From positions 1 through 34,356 of the forward strand of contig CAZSLV010000007.1 of NCBI GenBank assembly GCA_964607545.1: a stretch of 34,356 nucleotides of DNA, in the 5' to 3' direction. Below are positions 31,178 to 34,356 of this stretch, piece after piece. A program made the position numbers and the translations under genes. Numbering within the stretch: the stretch's first letter is position 1; each line of letters starts with the position of its first letter. The notes under the pieces were generated by a model. That model was not told the DNA's origin, searched no databases, and saw only the letters and a list, made by a program, of their open reading frames with translations. The DNA comes from Gudongella sp964607545. GTDB taxonomy: Bacteria; Bacillota; Clostridia; Tissierellales; Tissierellaceae.

Positions 31178-32221
31178 ATGAAAAAACAATTTATTACAGT
31201 ATTTATAGCTTCTCTAGTGGTCTTTGGACTTGTATATAGCATCTTAGCTAATACAGTTTTCAAACCTACTGTAGCTGAAGAATACAACAAAGAACCTGAT
31301 GTGGAAAACCCAATAGATGAAGAAGANNNNNNNNNNNNNNNNNNNNNNNNNNNNNNNNNNNNNNNNNNNNNNNNNNNNNNNNNNNNNNNNNNNNNNNNNN
31401 NNNNNNNNNNNNNNNNNNNNNNNNNNGAAGAAGAAGCTAATAGCATATTACTACTTTTGATGGGTGTTGATGCAAATGATGTTACAAAGTCTAAGGGAAC
31501 AAGAACAGATACTATGATGCTAACTGAAGTTAATTTAGATACAGGAAAAATTAAGATACTTTCTATACCTAGAGATACTAGAACAACAGTTAAGGGAAGG
31601 CAAGATAAAATAAACCATGCCCATGCTTATGGGGGATCTGAAGATAGTGTTGCTGCTGTTAAAAGCTTACTAGGCATTGATTTAGAGTATTATGTAAAGG
31701 TTGACTATCAAATAGTAAAAGATGTTGTAAATGCAATTGGAGGGGTTACAATAGATGTCCCTTTCACCATGAAATACTATGATCCAACTGCTAGTCCACC
31801 CCTAAATATAAATATACCTAAGGGTGATAATCAAACTTTGGATGGTAAAAATGCCCATGACTTTTTAAGGTGGAGACACAACAACGCCATGACAGTTGGG
31901 TATCCAGATGGAGATGTTGGCAGGACCAAGGCCCAGCAGTATTTTATGAAAGAATTTGTTAAACAAACTTTAAAACCTAAAAACCTTTTAAAGCTTCCAA
32001 CCCTAATAGACACTTATTTTAAAAATGTAGAGACAAACATCCCTTTAAAAGTAATTGCCAAGGGAGCCCTTTCAGCTAATAAAATAGATGTTGAATCAAT
32101 GGAGACTGAAACCATACCTGGAGAAGGTCAATATATTGGGGGAGTTAGCTATTTTATACACAATTCTACTGAAACAGACATGCTTGTAAAAGAGATGTTT
32201 CCTGACTACTTAGCGGATTAA
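31178..32221 (+). CDS. LytR-CpsA-Psr (LCP) family cell-wall glycopolymer ligase, interrupted by a sequence gap
   Basis: LCP enzymes transfer teichoic acids or capsule-type polymers from lipid carriers to peptidoglycan. The start at 31178 has GAGGTG upstream; an ATG at 31166 lies inside that region and is rejected. A membrane anchor (FITVFIASLVVFGLVYSILA) is followed by an acidic linker interrupted by 100 N. The catalytic domain has LLLLMGVDAND, RTDTMMLTEVN, SIPRDTRT, KINHAHAYGG, YVKVDYQIVKDVVNAIGGV, FLRWRHNN and GDVGRTKAQQ. True length is unknown because of the gap. The reading frame happens to agree on both sides. Confidence 0.9.
   Translation: MKKQFITVFIASLVVFGLVYSILANTVFKPTVAEEYNKEPDVENPIDEEXXXXXXXXXXXXXXXXXXXXXXXXXXXXXXXXXXEEEANSILLLLMGVDANDVTKSKGTRTDTMMLTEVNLDTGKIKILSIPRDTRTTVKGRQDKINHAHAYGGSEDSVAAVKSLLGIDLEYYVKVDYQIVKDVVNAIGGVTIDVPFTMKYYDPTASPPLNINIPKGDNQTLDGKNAHDFLRWRHNNAMTVGYPDGDVGRTKAQQYFMKEFVKQTLKPKNLLKLPTLIDTYFKNVETNIPLKVIAKGALSANKIDVESMETETIPGEGQYIGGVSYFIHNSTETDMLVKEMFPDYLAD
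31327..31426. other. Assembly gap (100 N)
   Basis: Exactly 100 unknown bases separate GATGAAGAAGA from GAAGAAGAAGCT. Both flanks encode Glu/Asp-rich linker, so a repetitive GAA tract probably broke the assembly. The number is a placeholder. Confidence 0.97.
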
Positions 32222-32257
32222 GCTTTGCCGCAAAGAATAAAATAAAGAGGTGTTTTG

Positions 32258-33268
32258 ATGAGAAGAATAAGAAAGAAAGAGCATATAGAAAACTATTTGA
32301 AGACTTCTTTTAGAGGAGATACCCTACTGGGTGATGTCATTTTATCTCATAATGCACTACCTAATTTAAACTTTGAAGATATTGATATTAGTACTAATTT
32401 TTTGGGCAAAAAAATAGACTACCCAGTTCTTATAAATGCTATGACTGGGGGTTCTGAATTTTCATCTGAAATAAATAAAAACCTAGCAGAACTTGCCCTT
32501 GAATTTAATATTCCTATGGCTGTTGGGTCCCAAACTATAGCCCTTGAAGATGAAAACTGTTGTGAATCTTTTAAAGTGGTTAGAGAAATAGTTGGAAATG
32601 ATGGGATTGTTATATCTAATTTAAGTGGTAGGGCATCAGCCACGGATGTTAAAAGGGCTATGGAGATAATAGATGCAGATGCACTTCAAATTCATCTTAA
32701 TATGGCTCAAGAGATTGTCATGGAAGAAGGAGACAGAGATTTTACAGGTATTTTAGATAACATTGAAATGATAGCTAAAACAATAGATAAGCCCCTAATT
32801 GTAAAAGAAGTAGGATTTGGAATATCAAATGAAGTAGCAAATAAGCTATACAAAAAAGGCGTTAGGTGTATAGATGTATCTGGCTATGGGGGAACAAATT
32901 TTATCGAAATAGAAAACCTTAGAAATCAAGAAATGGATTTTTCTGAGCTTTATTCCTGGGGGATTCCCACAGCTGCTGCCTTAATTCAATGTAGGAGGCT
33001 GCCACCTGATATGAAGCTTATCGCAAGTGGCGGAATTAGGACAAGTTTAGATGTAGCAAAGTCCTTGGTTCTAGGGGCAAATATAAGTGCAATAAGTGGA
33101 GAATTACTAGCCTACCTGGTCCATGGTGGGTATGCAAATGCTAAGGAATACCTAGATAGTCTTTTTTATAAGTTAAGAATTATTATGATGTTACTTGGTA
33201 AGGGGTCAATAGAAGAATTAAAGACAACAGATTACAAGCTTGTAGGCAAACTTAAGGAAATAATATAG
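32258..33268 (+). CDS. fni: Isopentenyl-diphosphate delta-isomerase, type 2 (FMN-dependent)
   Basis: This enzyme interconverts IPP and DMAPP using reduced FMN. The 336-residue protein has the N-terminal RKKEHIENYLK, the FMN/substrate region LINAMTGGSEFSSEINKNLA, AVGSQTIALED, LQIHLNMAQEIVMEEGDRDF, VKEVGFGIS, VSGYGGTNFIEIEN and the phosphate-binding ASGGIRTSLDVAKSL. These match Fni (IDI-2). The ATG at 32258 directly follows a TTG and has AGAGGTG upstream. No other isoprenoid gene is in the window. Confidence 0.94.
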   Translation: MRRIRKKEHIENYLKTSFRGDTLLGDVILSHNALPNLNFEDIDISTNFLGKKIDYPVLINAMTGGSEFSSEINKNLAELALEFNIPMAVGSQTIALEDENCCESFKVVREIVGNDGIVISNLSGRASATDVKRAMEIIDADALQIHLNMAQEIVMEEGDRDFTGILDNIEMIAKTIDKPLIVKEVGFGISNEVANKLYKKGVRCIDVSGYGGTNFIEIENLRNQEMDFSELYSWGIPTAAALIQCRRLPPDMKLIASGGIRTSLDVAKSLVLGANISAISGELLAYLVHGGYANAKEYLDSLFYKLRIIMMLLGKGSIEELKTTDYKLVGKLKEII

Positions 33269-33271
33269 CTA

Positions 33272-33289
33272 AGGGTTCGAAAGAGCCCT
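33272..33289 (+). other. GAAA-tetraloop hairpin between fni and birA
   Basis: AGGGTTC (33272-33278), loop GAAA, GAGCCCT (33283-33289): seven pairs including one G-U, followed by ATTATAAT rather than a clean U run. It may be a weak terminator or simply a spacer structure. Confidence 0.5.
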
Positions 33290-33314
33290 ATTATAATACC
33301 TAAGGAGAATAGCC

Positions 33315-34292
33315 GTGAAAGAAAAAATCATAGAAAGACTCTATTTAGAAAAAGGCTTCGTTTCTGGTGAGGCTATATCCAAGGAATATGGCTTATCAAG
33401 AACAGCTATATGGAAGTATGTGAAGGCACTAAGAGAAGATGGTTATGAAATAGAATCTCGCACAAAAAAAGGTTATATGCTTGTTTCGGTTCCTGATAAT
33501 ATTGACTTTGAACAAATGCAAAAAGACTTACAAACAAGTATAATAGGTAAGGAAATATTTTACTATGATTCGATAGAATCTACTAACACTAGGGCAAAAG
33601 AAATAGCCTTACAAACTAAAGAAGGAGCCCTAGTAGTTGCAGAAGAGCAAACTTCTGGTAAGGGCAGGCTAGGTAGAAGTTGGTTATCACCAAAGAACAA
33701 GGGGGTATACATGTCAGTTATATTAAAACCAGATACAGACCCTGGAAATGTTGCAAAGCTGACCCTCCTTGGGGCAGCTGGTATACACCTTGCCCTTAAA
33801 GACATAGGTATTGAATCTCAAATAAAGTGGCCAAATGATATAGTAATTGATGGGAAAAAGGTAGCTGGAGTTTTAACTGAAATGCACTCGGAATTGGGAG
33901 TTATAAATTACCTTGTCCTAGGTATGGGAATAAATGCAAATGTAAAGGCAGAAGAAATGCCAGAAGACCTAAAGGATAAGGCTACTTCCTTAAGAGCTGT
34001 TATAGGTAAAGAAATAGATAGAAGAGACTTGTTTGTAAAGTTAGTTACAAGGATTGATGACCTTTATAAGGAATTCTTAGAAAGTCACCAGATAGATAGG
34101 GCAATTCAAATTTGTATTGATAATTCAGCCGTAATTGGGAAAGAAATAAATATTTACCAAGGCAAAACAAAAAGAAAGGGTAGGGCAATAGGCCTTAACA
34201 ACAATGGAGAGCTAGTGGTGGAATTTGATACTGGAGTAGAAAACCTTTTTTCAGGGGAAATATCAATAAGAAGTAAGGAAAATTATATATAA
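33315..34292 (+). CDS. birA: Bifunctional biotin-protein ligase and biotin operon repressor
   Basis: BirA activates biotin and attaches it to carboxylases. The 325-residue form here also has an N-terminal winged helix (residues about 1-60, SGEAISKEYGLSRTAIWKYV), so it probably represses biotin genes as well. The ligase core has SIESTNTRAKE, the biotin/ATP loop GKGRLGRSW (consensus GRGRxGRxW, with one Arg-to-Lys change), KWPNDIVIDGKKVAGVL and GMGINAN, then a C-terminal beta domain. The start is GTG with AAGGAGAA upstream. Confidence 0.95.
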   Translation: MKEKIIERLYLEKGFVSGEAISKEYGLSRTAIWKYVKALREDGYEIESRTKKGYMLVSVPDNIDFEQMQKDLQTSIIGKEIFYYDSIESTNTRAKEIALQTKEGALVVAEEQTSGKGRLGRSWLSPKNKGVYMSVILKPDTDPGNVAKLTLLGAAGIHLALKDIGIESQIKWPNDIVIDGKKVAGVLTEMHSELGVINYLVLGMGINANVKAEEMPEDLKDKATSLRAVIGKEIDRRDLFVKLVTRIDDLYKEFLESHQIDRAIQICIDNSAVIGKEINIYQGKTKRKGRAIGLNNNGELVVEFDTGVENLFSGEISIRSKENYI

Positions 34293-34299
34293 CTTATAA

Positions 34300-34324
34300 T
34301 ATAGACTACATTTTGTGGTCTATA
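34300..34324. other. Hairpin after birA
   Basis: TATAGACTACA pairs with TGTGGTCTATA over a TTT loop, 11 bp with one G-U. No U tract follows, so termination is uncertain; it may belong to a leader of the next gene outside the window. Nothing else is recognised to 34356. Confidence 0.45.
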
Positions 34325-34356
34325 GGCCCCAACAAAGAATCTGAAATCACTGAAGT

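Noticed and set aside
1..34356. CRISPR arrays, tRNA/rRNA genes, prophage or insertion sequences
   Set aside because: No regularly spaced repeats, no cloverleaf or rRNA sequence, and no transposase or integrase motifs were seen on either strand.

Overview
The window is AT-rich, gene-dense DNA from an anaerobic Bacillota, most likely a Clostridia/Tissierellia-type acetogen or amino-acid/purine fermenter. Support for this comes from the strong AGGAGG-type ribosome sites, heavy AGA/AGG and TTA codon use, a soluble Hyl-type formate dehydrogenase with a selenocysteine codon, a tungstate transporter, and oxygen/NO-protection genes typical of strict anaerobes. The genus is inference; no rRNA or taxonomic marker is present.

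Region 1 (about 1-8490) is one tightly packed + strand operon for an NAD(H)-linked, probably electron-bifurcating formate dehydrogenase. Its order is hylC (NuoE-like), hylB (NuoF-like), hylA (NuoG-N-terminal-like) and fdhF, the last read through an in-frame UGA followed by a SECIS hairpin closely matching that of E. coli fdhF. A ferritin-like protein, MogA/MoaB, MobA and FdhD follow, so the enzyme and part of its cofactor maturation are encoded together. Region 2 (8490-15444) begins with a structured leader ending in an intrinsic terminator (probable Mo/W-cofactor riboswitch). It continues with tungstate ABC transport (tupABC), two MoeA genes (one fused to a periplasmic-binding-protein-like domain), moaA and moaC. 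Together the two regions supply metal, cofactor and apoenzyme for a tungsten/selenium formate dehydrogenase. moaD, moaE and the sel genes are not in the window.

Region 3 (15445-22301) is housekeeping or accessory: a 54-residue DUF1328-type membrane protein, an unusually GC-rich hairpin-filled spacer, two tandem acetyltransferase-like paralogues, msrB, an ABC-F ATPase, a DEAD-box helicase with a DbpA-type RNA-binding end, and plsY.

Region 4 (22302-31071) looks like defence against oxygen and nitrogen oxides. It has a heavy-metal-associated domain protein, a Crp/Fnr regulator with an FNR-like cysteine pattern, a flavodiiron protein, a lipoprotein NrfA-type pentahaem nitrite reductase and a divergent hemerythrin/PAS protein. 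Interspersed are glycerate kinase, a YtqA-like radical SAM protein, an unknown lipoprotein and a DJ-1/PfpI protein. A perfect TTGAC-N4-GTCAA palindrome lies at about -41.5 from a predicted start site in front of the regulator pair.

Region 5 (31072-34356) has an LCP-family cell-wall ligase gene interrupted by a 100-N assembly gap, type 2 isopentenyl-diphosphate isomerase and birA. There is no sign of prophage, transposase, CRISPR array, tRNA or rRNA. The most interesting unexplained items are the hairpin-rich spacer at 15757-15914, inverted repeats that bury the ribosome sites of two envelope genes, and the FNR-like circuit.
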